64,000 nucleotides of DNA from Zhenhengia yiwuensis (GTDB lineage Bacteria > Bacillota > Clostridia > Lachnospirales > Cellulosilyticaceae): NCBI RefSeq assembly GCF_014384995.1, contig NZ_JACRSY010000002.1, forward strand, positions 1 through 64,000. Reading direction: 5' to 3'. A model generated the notes under the pieces. It ran no database searches. It was not told the origin of the DNA and saw only the letters and a program-made list of their open reading frames with translations. Shown here in pieces: positions 10,301 through 17,567 of this stretch (its first letter is position 1; every line of letters starts with the position of its first letter). A program made the translations under genes and the position numbers.

Positions 10301-10582
10301 TTAGGTTTTAATGACTTTAAAGTCTCTGGGTATATTTATAGAGAAAATATTATGCTTACCTTAATAGGTTCCTTATTTGGACTTTTATTAGGGAAGGCGC
10401 TGTTCTTATTTATTATTGTAACGGCAGAGATGGATGAAATGATGTTTGGTAGAGAAATCTATTGGCCAAGCTATCTAACAGCAGTTCTTTTAACCTTTAT
10501 TTTTGCTATGTTAGTCAATGTTATGATGCATTTTAAATTGCAAAAGATTGAAATGGTAGAGTCACTAAAGTCGGTAGAATAA
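7361..10582 (+). CDS. Large FtsX-family ABC permease with extracellular coiled coil, 1073 aa
   Basis: One membrane helix near the N-terminus (about 20-40) is followed by a MacB-like periplasmic-core domain, then a long charged coiled coil (about residues 255-525) of repeated ELEEGEAKL-like heptads. A first FtsX block with three helices follows (about 545-665), then a second N-terminal-type helix (about 720), a second core domain, and a second FtsX block (about 945-1065). The coiled coil should project outside the membrane and could reach the cell wall or a partner. Translation may start at ATG 7361 or at ATG 7367, where TAATG overlaps the ATPase stop. Function is mechanotransmission or export; no substrate can be read from the sequence. 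Confidence 0.85.
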   Translation: MVMRKKSLMKDAYREIQKSLGRFFSIMLIVALGVAFLAGIKVSSPMMKDTTDQYMDEYQMMDISVLSTLGIEKADREAISKLKQVERIMGSYSLNMLARIEGSQKVIKVHSLGSLSQEDEKLINKPKLVEGRWPSRPNECLIDGTKLTRLPIQIGDTITLTTGTDEEVSDVLNNETYTVVGVMNSPYYMHFERGTAEIGNGSVASYIYIPEENFKSDLYTELFITLKGAQELDAYSQEYTHLVDNFKAQLEPIMEERALVRYEKLLAEAKLELEEGEAKLLEEKEKANRELADVALELEKAEKEIAKRQQELVDGEAKANQGFKQAEAALKDAEEELEANQKEYEQGLTLFNAEKENIKKQLDEAKIQLTEGKAQLQTLKDKLQSIEEQLAFTEGMGQESLLAQKQVLEEQIASLTQVLQVNEEAYKKGLAEFKAQEETLLESGILLEEGKRKLAEQKIKLKQEKEVTYKTLAEGKQQLEEGTLSLEQGKEKYLTSKEEAKKQFKEAEAEIAKGKEQLENLKEPKVYVLGREANYGFANYKSATETIERIGEVFPIFFFVVAALVCLTTMTRMVDEQRITMGTYKALGYSTFSIMSKYILYAGMASVLGSLLGIAIGFKVFPNTIYNAYGMMFTVPPILNKFYPSEALSAILAMVCLTVFAVVFTTIKELKEQPSELMRPKAPPAGKRIFLERIPFIWKHMNFFQKVVARNIFRYKKKFFMTTIGIAGCTALLVAGLGLKESIISIVDRQYGDLFKYNLEVTVKEEGIEKLQRSAYIENFMEVSHENIKLLYGEEDRTATLRVIHDIEKFPEFIKLQERVSQNPLNLDQDGVILSEKLAKALNVQVGDTVQLENSHLEIYDVKVAGIAENYIGHYVYMSGAYAQAAIRQTPGVNQLLIQLTDAGMDQEEVISNELTQNEDITSFAFTTKHAGSFESMTASLDTVVIILIVSAALLAFVVLYNLTTINISERYREIATIKVLGFNDFKVSGYIYRENIMLTLIGSLFGLLLGKALFLFIIVTAEMDEMMFGREIYWPSYLTAVLLTFIFAMLVNVMMHFKLQKIEMVESLKSVE

Positions 10583-10663
10583 ATCAGCAGCAGCTTAAGA
10601 TCGTTATGTGGGAATCTTTGAAAGGGATGGACAAATGTCGAAATATGTATTATTATACACTCA

Positions 10664-10669
10664 TATAAT
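10664..10669 (+). promoter_or_regulatory. -10 box of the purine permease transcript
   Basis: A perfect TATAAT would place the transcript start near 10676, just ahead of riboswitch helix P1. No good -35 box is seen at the usual distance. Confidence 0.5.
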
Positions 10670-10680
10670 TTTTAAATAAA

Positions 10681-10755
10681 TGCATCGTATAAAGTTGAAA
10701 ATAAGGTTCAACAGTTTCTACCAAATCACCTTAAATGATTTGACTACGATATGAA
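10681..10755 (+). promoter_or_regulatory. Purine riboswitch, guanine class
   Basis: The aptamer reads P1 ATCGTA/TACGAT (10684-10689 with 10745-10750), P2 GTTGAA/TTCAAC (10694-10699 with 10707-10712), the invariant J2/3 GTTTCTACC (10714-10722), P3 AAATCA/TGATTT, loop CCTTAAA, and J3/1 GACTACG. The specificity base is C (10744), which marks guanine/hypoxanthine rather than adenine sensing. Loop L2 is AATAAGG where GATATGG is usual. No clear terminator follows, so it may act on translation. It controls the permease at 10818. Confidence 0.88.
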
Positions 10756-10817
10756 TTTTTATTTTACATATCTAGAGGCTTATTATACGGTCATGAAAAC
10801 AACGTGGAGAGTGGATA

Positions 10818-12140
10818 ATGACTAGTATTAAAAACACTTCAATAGACAATATCTATCAGTTAGATGGTAGAGTGCCTATTGGAAAAGCAATTCCTTTCGG
10901 ATTACAACATGTTTTAGCAATGTTTGTTGCAAATATTACACCTATTATTATTGTGGCAGGAGCATCAGGACTTTCTGGTGAGCAAACAGCTACTCTTATC
11001 CAATGTGCTATGCTCATTGCAGGAATAGGTACAATGATTCAACTTTATCCCGTTTGGCGAATTGGTGCTAAAATGCCTATTGTCATGGGGATTAGTTTCA
11101 CCTTTGTGTCTATCTTGTGTGTGATTGGAAGTCAATATGGTTACAATGCTGTCATTGGAGCTGTTTTAGTAGGCGGGATGGTAGAAGGTATACTTGGTTT
11201 ATTTGCTAAGTATTGGAGAAAAATCATTACACCTATTGTAGCAGCCAGCGTCGTAACGGCTATCGGGTTTTCTTTATTAAATGTAGGTGCTCACTCCTTT
11301 GGAGGAGGAAACGGCAGTGCAGATTTTGGATCTAGTACTAATTTAATAATTGGAACAATTACCTTAGTAACTTGTCTGGTATTTAATATTTTAGCTAAAA
11401 AGCATTATAAAAACTTATCTGTTTTAGTAGGCTTAATTGTTGGCTATATTGTAGCCATCTGCTTCGGAAAAGTAGATTTTGGTAACTTAGCTGGGTATAG
11501 CATGTTTGCAGTACCTCAATTTTTACCTTTCAAGCCAGAGTTTAATCTTAACGCTATTGTTTCAGTGGTACTTATTTTCTTAGTATCAGCAACAGAAACA
11601 ATTGGTGATACATCGGCTTTAGCTGTATCAGGGCTAGGAAGAGAGGCAAAAGAAGAAGAAATATCAGGCTCTATTGCTTGCGATGGCTTTGTAAGTTTTA
11701 TTTCAGCTCTATTCGGATGCATGCCTATCACTTCCTTTAGCCAAAATGTAGGCTTAGTAGCTATGACAAAAGTAATCAACCGTTATACGCTTTTAATGGG
11801 TGCCATTGTTATGGTATTAGCTGGATTATGTCCTTTGTTTGGGGCATTATTAGCTACATTACCAGAGCCTGTATTAGGTGGCTGTACACTTATTATGTTT
11901 GGTTCTATCGTTGTAAGTGGATTACAAATGATCGGAAACTGTGGATATAACCAAAGAAATATGCTTATTGTAGCACTTTCTTTAAGTATTGGTATTGGTT
12001 TTACTCAAGTGCCAGATATTTTTGTTATCTTCCCAGATGTTATGAGGAATGTATTAGCAGATAACAGCGTGGCTGTTGTATTTCTTGTGGCTGTGATTTT
12101 AAACTTAGTTCTACCAAAGCATATGGAAAACCATGAATAA
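10818..12140 (+). CDS. NCS2-family purine (xanthine/uracil type) permease, 440 aa
   Basis: A membrane protein with 12-14 helices. It has the NCS2 signatures ATETIGDTSA (about residues 255-264) and TSFSQNVGL (about 301-309). Its similarity pattern is to xanthine permeases (PbuX/XanQ). The guanine-type riboswitch directly upstream supports a purine base as substrate, with uptake shut down when guanine is plentiful. GGAGAG lies before the ATG. It is a single-gene transcript closed by the terminator at 12171-12215. Confidence 0.88.
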   Translation: MTSIKNTSIDNIYQLDGRVPIGKAIPFGLQHVLAMFVANITPIIIVAGASGLSGEQTATLIQCAMLIAGIGTMIQLYPVWRIGAKMPIVMGISFTFVSILCVIGSQYGYNAVIGAVLVGGMVEGILGLFAKYWRKIITPIVAASVVTAIGFSLLNVGAHSFGGGNGSADFGSSTNLIIGTITLVTCLVFNILAKKHYKNLSVLVGLIVGYIVAICFGKVDFGNLAGYSMFAVPQFLPFKPEFNLNAIVSVVLIFLVSATETIGDTSALAVSGLGREAKEEEISGSIACDGFVSFISALFGCMPITSFSQNVGLVAMTKVINRYTLLMGAIVMVLAGLCPLFGALLATLPEPVLGGCTLIMFGSIVVSGLQMIGNCGYNQRNMLIVALSLSIGIGFTQVPDIFVIFPDVMRNVLADNSVAVVFLVAVILNLVLPKHMENHE

Positions 12141-12170
12141 ACTTAAAGACATAATGGAACATTAACGATT

Positions 12171-12218
12171 CACCATACAGTCAGGCTTGATGAGTTTGCT
12201 GTATGGTGATTTTCTGTT
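12171..12218 (+). terminator. Intrinsic terminator of the purine permease gene
   Basis: CACCATACAG (12171-12180) pairs perfectly with CTGTATGGTG (12199-12208), followed by ATTTTCTGTTTT. Confidence 0.85.
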
Positions 12219-12294
12219 TTAATAAGGAATAAAAGCAGTTGGAATAGAAGAGGCTATTTCTTAAAGACAATAAGAAGTAGAGGATGAAGGGCTT

Positions 12295-12981
12295 ATGGAA
12301 GGGATGTTAAAAAAAGGCAAGATGGCGGAGTCATTAAGTATTGCTATGTTACTTGCTCTTGTAGGAGGTTATTTAGACATTTATTCGTACTTAGCAAGAG
12401 GAAAGGTATTTGCTAATACACAGACAGGCAATTTAGTTTTATTAGGCTATAATATGGCACAGGGCAATCTAGAGAAAATGATTTACTACCTTCTTCCTAT
12501 TTCCTTTTTTGCATTTGGCGTTTGGTTAGCTAAAATTATAGAGTATAAGGTTGGAGAAGGAAAACATTTTGATTGGTTACATGTACTCTTAGGCATTGAA
12601 ATAGGCATGTTGTTTATGGTCATGTTTATTCCAGAAGGGAAGCTTAATGTAGTCGCTAATATTATGGTATCTTTCATTTGCGGATTGCAAGTTCAGGGCT
12701 TTCGTAAAGTAAATGGAAATGCTTACTCTACGGTTATGTTTACAGGGAATTTGAAGAATGTAGCAGAATGTTTTGCACATTACTCCCTTACAAAAGAACG
12801 TGAAGCCTTAGAAAATGGCAAGGTTTATTTAGGGGTCATTCTTATGTTTGTTATAGGTGGCTGGTTGGGAGCATTAACAACTGGCAAATATGCAGAAAAA
12901 GCAGTGGGCCTTATTAATAGTGTGCTCGTTATTGTTTTTGTTTTATTATACTTAGAAAAAAGAGAGTTAATTAAAAAATAG
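12295..12981 (+). CDS. YoaK/DUF1275-family membrane protein, 228 aa
   Basis: Six hydrophobic segments and the family hallmark near the N-terminus (GGYLDIYSYLARGKVFANTQ), followed by TGNLVLLG, identify a YoaK/DUF1275 protein. The family is widespread and of unknown function, with a role in transport suspected. AGGATGAAGGG precedes the ATG at 12295; an in-frame ATG at 12304 is a possible alternative. The gene is monocistronic, since a strong terminator overlaps its stop. Confidence 0.8.
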   Translation: MEGMLKKGKMAESLSIAMLLALVGGYLDIYSYLARGKVFANTQTGNLVLLGYNMAQGNLEKMIYYLLPISFFAFGVWLAKIIEYKVGEGKHFDWLHVLLGIEIGMLFMVMFIPEGKLNVVANIMVSFICGLQVQGFRKVNGNAYSTVMFTGNLKNVAECFAHYSLTKEREALENGKVYLGVILMFVIGGWLGALTTGKYAEKAVGLINSVLVIVFVLLYLEKRELIKK

Positions 12982-13012
12982 ACATGATGGGATCATCATG
13001 TCTATTTTCATT
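12977..13012 (+). terminator. Intrinsic terminator of the YoaK-family gene
   Basis: AATAGACATGATG and CATCATGTCTATT form a perfect 13-bp stem with loop GGAT, followed by a T-rich stretch. It argues against a start of the next gene at 12984. Confidence 0.88.
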
Positions 13013-13058
13013 TTATATTTTTAGCAAAATAGGAACAGTCCGTATTAAAAATAAAAGT

Positions 13059-13064
13059 TATAAT
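13059..13064 (+). promoter_or_regulatory. -10 box of the AraC-family gene
   Basis: TATAAT lies 34 nt before the TTG start at 13098. Confidence 0.45.
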
Positions 13065-13097
13065 AAAATTACCATATGGATAAGGATAGGTGATAGA

Positions 13098-13982
13098 TTG
13101 AATTATAGTAAGGATATGGAAAGATGTATTGCGTTTATAGAAGCCCATATTAAGGAAAAGATCACAGCTTTGGATGTTGCTCAGGAGTTAGGGTATTCTA
13201 GGTACCATTTTTGCAGAGTTTTTAGTTCATGCAAAGGTATGTCTGTAACAGAATACATTCGTCATAGAAGGTTATCATTAGGTGCTGTAGAGATGCTTAA
13301 GGGGAGGAAGATTATAGATATTGCTTTAGACTATGGATTTGAGACGCATAATGGTTTTACAAAAGCCTTTCGTAAGGCCTTTCATTATAGCCCAACACAA
13401 TATATGGCAAGGATGGCTGGCTATAAAGAAGCAAAAAATACATTTGAAATTGGAGGATATATGATGAAACCTATGATTATTAAAAAAGATGCTTTTAAAG
13501 TTGCAGGCTATGGTATTCAAACCAATATTGAAGGGACCAATTATACAAGAGATATTGCATCCTTTTGGAGTTACTATGAAGGAGAAAACTTAGAAAGTAA
13601 AATGTATGAAATCCTTAATCCACCTAAACATGGGGAGGTGGGCCTATGTGTGCCTTCTTCAGAGAAGGGGAATGTAACCTATCTTTTAGGCGTTATTGTA
13701 GAGGACTTTTCTAAGATAACAGAAGATATGCTTACAGTAGAAGTTCCAGAGGCGCAGTATGCTGTTTTTACAACTCCTCCTGTAGATACAAGTCAAGATG
13801 AAGAGCAGAAAGAGTTTGCTGAGATGATTAAAGCAACGTGGAAATATATTTTTGAGGAGTGGTTTAAGGAGAGTGGATACAGTTATGACGAAAGTAAATT
13901 AGACTTTGAGTTTTATGATGAGCGTTGTCACGGTAGGGTAGATACAGTTATGGAGATTTATGTTCCTATAAAAAAATTATAA
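13098..13982 (+). CDS. AraC-family regulator with GyrI-like effector domain, 294 aa
   Basis: The N-terminal half (about residues 5-105) holds two AraC-type helix-turn-helix units, including ITALDVAQELGYSRYHFCRV and IIDIALDYGFETHNGFTKAF. The C-terminal half (about 120-294) is a GyrI-like/bacterial transcription activator effector-binding domain that in relatives binds small lipophilic molecules. The frame is open back to 12984, but that start lies inside a terminator. The TTG at 13098 has AGGTGAT about 5 nt upstream and gives the usual family length, so it is preferred. Target genes are unknown. Confidence 0.85.
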   Translation: MNYSKDMERCIAFIEAHIKEKITALDVAQELGYSRYHFCRVFSSCKGMSVTEYIRHRRLSLGAVEMLKGRKIIDIALDYGFETHNGFTKAFRKAFHYSPTQYMARMAGYKEAKNTFEIGGYMMKPMIIKKDAFKVAGYGIQTNIEGTNYTRDIASFWSYYEGENLESKMYEILNPPKHGEVGLCVPSSEKGNVTYLLGVIVEDFSKITEDMLTVEVPEAQYAVFTTPPVDTSQDEEQKEFAEMIKATWKYIFEEWFKESGYSYDESKLDFEFYDERCHGRVDTVMEIYVPIKKL

Positions 13983-14019
13983 TTAAGCCAAGAAAAAATA
14001 CTTTAAGGGAGAGAAGCAA

Positions 14020-14571
14020 ATGCGTATAAAAAGTCATAAAGCTATATTCTGGGATTTACAAGGAACTTTAGGAGGGGATGCAACTGGAGATATCAAGGAT
14101 TTTCAATTCTATCCCTTTACATATGAAGCGCTAAAACTTGCTTCAAAAAAGGGATATCTAAATATAATTCTAACCAATCAAAGTAGGATTGGTGCTGGAA
14201 AACTTACATTAAAGGATTATGAAGAAAAAGTTGATGCGCTAAAAAGAGAATTAACTCAAAATAAAGTAGAAGTAAAAGAGATTTTGTGCTGTCCACATAC
14301 CAAACAGGACCATTGTAGTTGTAAAAAGCCAAAGACGGGTTTAATGGATTTATGTGTGAATAAGTATGCTATAGATATCTCCAAGAGTTATGTTATAGGG
14401 GATATGGGTAAAAATGAAGTGGTAATGGCACATCATGCAGGAGCTAAAAGTATTTTAGTATTAACAGGGGCAGGTGTAGGAAGTCTAAATGAATTTAGAG
14501 AGACATGGAAAGATTATGAAGCGGATTATATAGCAGATAATGTATTAGAGGCTGTAAAAAGTATAGAATAG
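14020..14571 (+). CDS. HAD-superfamily HisB-N/GmhB-like protein with altered catalytic site, 183 aa
   Basis: The fold matches D,D-heptose-1,7-bisphosphate phosphatase or histidinol phosphatase: motif I at residues 10-17 (FWDLQGTL), motif II LTNQSRIGAG, a zinc loop CPHTKQDHCSCKKP, and a C-terminal GDMGKNE. Two acidic positions differ from active phosphatases. The second Asp of DxDGT is Gln14, and the last Asp of GDxxxD is Asn. The zinc-binding Cys/His set is kept. Phosphatase activity may therefore be weak or lost. AAGGGAGAG precedes the ATG. The gene stands alone. Confidence 0.8.
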   Translation: MRIKSHKAIFWDLQGTLGGDATGDIKDFQFYPFTYEALKLASKKGYLNIILTNQSRIGAGKLTLKDYEEKVDALKRELTQNKVEVKEILCCPHTKQDHCSCKKPKTGLMDLCVNKYAIDISKSYVIGDMGKNEVVMAHHAGAKSILVLTGAGVGSLNEFRETWKDYEADYIADNVLEAVKSIE

Positions 14572-14777
14572 GATGAAATAGAAGTAAATGTTCTTATAGT
14601 TCAACAGTAGCCGTGTAGACAGTACAGTTTGAAGATGAAAAGTGTCTTAGCATGGAAAAGATGGTACACCACCTATAGAGTATTTGGAGTTAGAAGAGAA
14701 CAGGGATTTAGGAGAAGATAAGAACTTAGAACAATAGGGAATATTGGATTCGCCGAGGAATAGCAGTAGAGGAAAGT
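14572..14777. other. Non-coding stretch, possible gene remnant
   Basis: A short open frame without a start or ribosome site at about 14655-14740 reads GKDGTPPIEYLELEENRDLG. It may be the tail of a lost gene; I do not recognise it. Confidence 0.25.
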
Positions 14778-14825
14778 AAAAGACTTATGAGTTTCTGGAT
14801 AACAGGAACTTATAAGTCTTTTTTA
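14778..14825. terminator. Bidirectional terminator between convergent genes
   Basis: AAAGACTTATGAGTTTC and GGAACTTATAAGTCTTTT pair with few wobbles, with A- and T-rich flanks. It serves the HAD gene and the LysR gene. Confidence 0.8.
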
Positions 14826-14838
14826 TAGAAAGTATAAT

Positions 14839-15714
14839 TTAAGCGTTATAGCTTTTTAAAAATGAATAAAAAAGTTCTACTACAGTAGATAAATAGCTAT
14901 TTGGATTTCTTAAGATGCAGATGCTTGATTCTAAAGTACTTTCCTTAATGACTTTTTGGGTGATGGAAGTATCTGAAAGAAGAGAAAGGGCGGATTCAGG
15001 AATAATGCCTATACCAAGGCCGGCATTCACCATACTGGCCGTAGTTCTAGCATCATCATTCATACAAAAAACATTAGGGGTTAGAGCCTTTTCATGGCAA
15101 ATGTTTTTAACGATCTGTTCCCAGCGACGATAGAGAATAAGAGGTTTGTTGCAAATATCTTCTAAAGTAACAGTAGCAGTATGGATATCCTTAAAATAGT
15201 CATGGGCTCCTACTGCAAATACTTTTTCTTTTCCTAGAATGGTACACTCTAGATCTTCAGCAGAAAAAGGTGTACGGACAATAGCAAGCTCTATAAGATT
15301 ATTTCTAAGGCGCTCTAGCTGTTCATAGGTATTGCCTTCAAAGAGATTAAAACTGATTTCAGGATAAAGCTTATGAAAGGCACTAAGCCATTCACTGATT
15401 AAAGTACTGCTTATAGAAGAAATAATGCCTACACGTAAAGTTCCCATTTTACCTTGTGTATAATCTTCTAATTCTTTTTGAACGCCATCTATAAGTTCTA
15501 AAATAGAGATGGCACGTGCATAAAAAATATGACCCGCTTGAGTGAGTTCTATTTTCCGCGAGCCTCGCTCAAAAAGAATAACACCGAGTTCTGTTTCTAA
15601 TTCTTTAATTTTGGTACTTAAAGGAGGTTGAGAAATATGAAGCTTGAGAGCAGCTTTAGAAATGTTCCCTTCTTGAACGGTGGTGACAAAGTAAGTGAGT
15701 TGTTTAAAATCCAT
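14839..15714 (-). CDS. LysR-family transcriptional regulator, 291 aa
   Basis: The N-terminal winged helix (about residues 1-60) carries the LysR signature GNISKAALKLHISQPPLST. The substrate-binding domain spans about 90-288. GGAGGATACT precedes the ATG. It is divergent from the ABC exporter operon at 15834, with a 119-bp shared region that holds an ATATGA-TCATAT palindrome. By the usual LysR rule it may control the exporter genes and itself; the co-inducer is unknown. Confidence 0.88.
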   Translation of the reverse strand: MDFKQLTYFVTTVQEGNISKAALKLHISQPPLSTKIKELETELGVILFERGSRKIELTQAGHIFYARAISILELIDGVQKELEDYTQGKMGTLRVGIISSISSTLISEWLSAFHKLYPEISFNLFEGNTYEQLERLRNNLIELAIVRTPFSAEDLECTILGKEKVFAVGAHDYFKDIHTATVTLEDICNKPLILYRRWEQIVKNICHEKALTPNVFCMNDDARTTASMVNAGLGIGIIPESALSLLSDTSITQKVIKESTLESSICILRNPNSYLSTVVELFYSFLKSYNA

Positions 15715-15725
15715 AGTATCCTCCT

Positions 15726-15740
15726 ATATGAAAATCATAT
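15726..15740. promoter_or_regulatory. Candidate LysR operator palindrome
   Basis: ATATGAAAATCATAT is a perfect 6-bp inverted repeat around AAA, of the T-N11-A type, placed 12 bp upstream of the LysR start and about 95 bp before the exporter start. Confidence 0.5.
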
Positions 15741-15833
15741 AGAAAGTATATCATATTTGTAATTTTTGTATAGAAGAGACCGTGTTATTATAGAATGAAG
15801 CGTTATTAATTTACGAGAGAAAGGAATGAAAAA

Positions 15834-17567
15834 GTGAAGAGGTTATGGATATACTTACAGGATTATAAAAAAGAATGTGTTTTAGCACCTTTATTTAAAA
15901 TGTTAGAAGCATCCTTTGAATTATTTGTGCCCCTTGTTGTGGCAGCTATTATTGATACTGGTATTGCAAATGGAGATACAGGTTATATTTTAAAAATGTG
16001 TATGATTTTGATTTTGCTTGCCCTTATTGGACTTATTTGTTCCGTAACGGCACAGTATTTCTCAGCAAAGGCAGCTATTGGCTTTGGAACAGGGCTTCGT
16101 CGTGCTTTATTTAAACATTTAATGGGACTTTCTTTTACAGAGATAGACATGGTAGGGACATCGACTATGATGACGCGTATGACAAGTGATGTAAATCAAG
16201 CACAAAATGGTGTGAATATGGTGTTACGCCTATTTTTAAGATCGCCTTTTGTTGTGTTTGGCTCCATGGTTATGGCTTTTACCATTGATGTTAAAGCAGC
16301 ATTCATTTTTGTTATAGCGATTATTCTATTATCTATTGTTGTGTTTGGCATTATGCTTATGAATATTCCTATGCTGAAATCTGTACAGCAAAAGTTAGAT
16401 GGTGTATTGGGCATTACACGAGAAAATTTAGCAGGTGTACGTGTCATACGTGCTTTTTGTAAGGAAGAAGAGGAGATTGAAGCATTTAAAGTGAAAAACG
16501 AGGCCTTAACAACAGCTCAGAAAAAAGCAGGTAAGGTTTCTGCGTTAATGAATCCTCTTACATATGTCATTATTAATATTGCAATTGTCACTCTTATATG
16601 GGTAGGTGCTATTCAGGTGGATAACGGCATCTTAACACAAGGGCAAGTGGTGGCACTTTATAATTACATGTCTCAAATTTTAGTTGAGCTTATTAAATTA
16701 GCGAGCTTAATGATTACGATTAACAAATCCGTAGCTTGCAGTAATCGTATTGTAAGTGTATTTGAGATTAAGCCGAGTATGGAAGAAGGTGTAGAGCAGA
16801 GTGCTGAAGGGGCTTCTAGGAAGTCAGAGGTTCCAGTTGTAGCTTTCAAAAATGTATCCTTAACGTATAAAGGAGCAGGGGAAGAGTCTTTAACAGGAAT
16901 TGATTTTACAGTTTGGCAAGGTCAAACTGTAGGGATTATAGGTGGAACAGGTTCAGGGAAAACTTCGCTTGTTCATATGATCCCTAGATTTTATGATGCC
17001 ACAGCAGGTGAAGTCTTGATAGATGGCATCAATGTGAAAGCGTATCAGATAAAAGCACTTAGAGATAAGATAGGCATTGTTATGCAAAAGGCCGTCTTAT
17101 TTAAAGGGGATATTGGCTCTAATCTGAGATGGGGCAAAAAAGATGCAACAGAAGAGGAAATATTAGAAGCGGTTCGTATTGCACAAGGTGAGGATGTAGT
17201 CAATCAAAAAGGTGGATTGAAAGGAAGTATTCACCAAGGTGGCAAGAACTTATCAGGAGGGCAAAGACAACGTATGAGTATTGCTAGAGCTCTAGTGAAA
17301 AAGCCAGCAATTCTTATTTTAGATGATAGTACATCAGCTCTAGATTTTGCTACAGATGCTAAGCTCCGAGGTGCTATTAAAACATTGGATTATAAGCCAA
17401 CAGTCTTTATAGTTTCTCAAAGAGCATCTTCTATTCAATATGCCGACCTCATTATTGTTTTAGATGATGGTAAGATGGTAGGTAAAGGTACTCATGAAGA
17501 GCTTCTTGAAAATTGTCAGGTTTACAGTGAAATTTACCATTCACAGTTTAGAAAGGAGGAGAACTAA
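15834..17567 (+). CDS. ABC exporter half-transporter with degenerate ATP site, 577 aa
   Basis: Six membrane helices (about residues 15-300) are fused to a nucleotide-binding domain (about 335-575). Walker A GTGSGKTS is at 371-378 and signature LSGGQ at 473-477. Walker B is ILILDD with Asp498 in place of the catalytic Glu, and the H-loop His is Gln529 (IVSQRASSI). These changes are typical of the degenerate partner of heterodimeric exporters such as TM287/288 and BmrCD. The GTG start follows an AAAGGA site. The stop overlaps the partner gene by one base. Multidrug or lipid export is likely, with unknown substrate. Confidence 0.9.
   Translation: MKRLWIYLQDYKKECVLAPLFKMLEASFELFVPLVVAAIIDTGIANGDTGYILKMCMILILLALIGLICSVTAQYFSAKAAIGFGTGLRRALFKHLMGLSFTEIDMVGTSTMMTRMTSDVNQAQNGVNMVLRLFLRSPFVVFGSMVMAFTIDVKAAFIFVIAIILLSIVVFGIMLMNIPMLKSVQQKLDGVLGITRENLAGVRVIRAFCKEEEEIEAFKVKNEALTTAQKKAGKVSALMNPLTYVIINIAIVTLIWVGAIQVDNGILTQGQVVALYNYMSQILVELIKLASLMITINKSVACSNRIVSVFEIKPSMEEGVEQSAEGASRKSEVPVVAFKNVSLTYKGAGEESLTGIDFTVWQGQTVGIIGGTGSGKTSLVHMIPRFYDATAGEVLIDGINVKAYQIKALRDKIGIVMQKAVLFKGDIGSNLRWGKKDATEEEILEAVRIAQGEDVVNQKGGLKGSIHQGGKNLSGGQRQRMSIARALVKKPAILILDDSTSALDFATDAKLRGAIKTLDYKPTVFIVSQRASSIQYADLIIVLDDGKMVGKGTHEELLENCQVYSEIYHSQFRKEEN

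Noticed and set aside
12984..13097. N-terminal extension of the AraC-type regulator
   Set aside because: The first codons lie in the loop and arm of the preceding terminator; the TTG at 13098 has the proper ribosome site.
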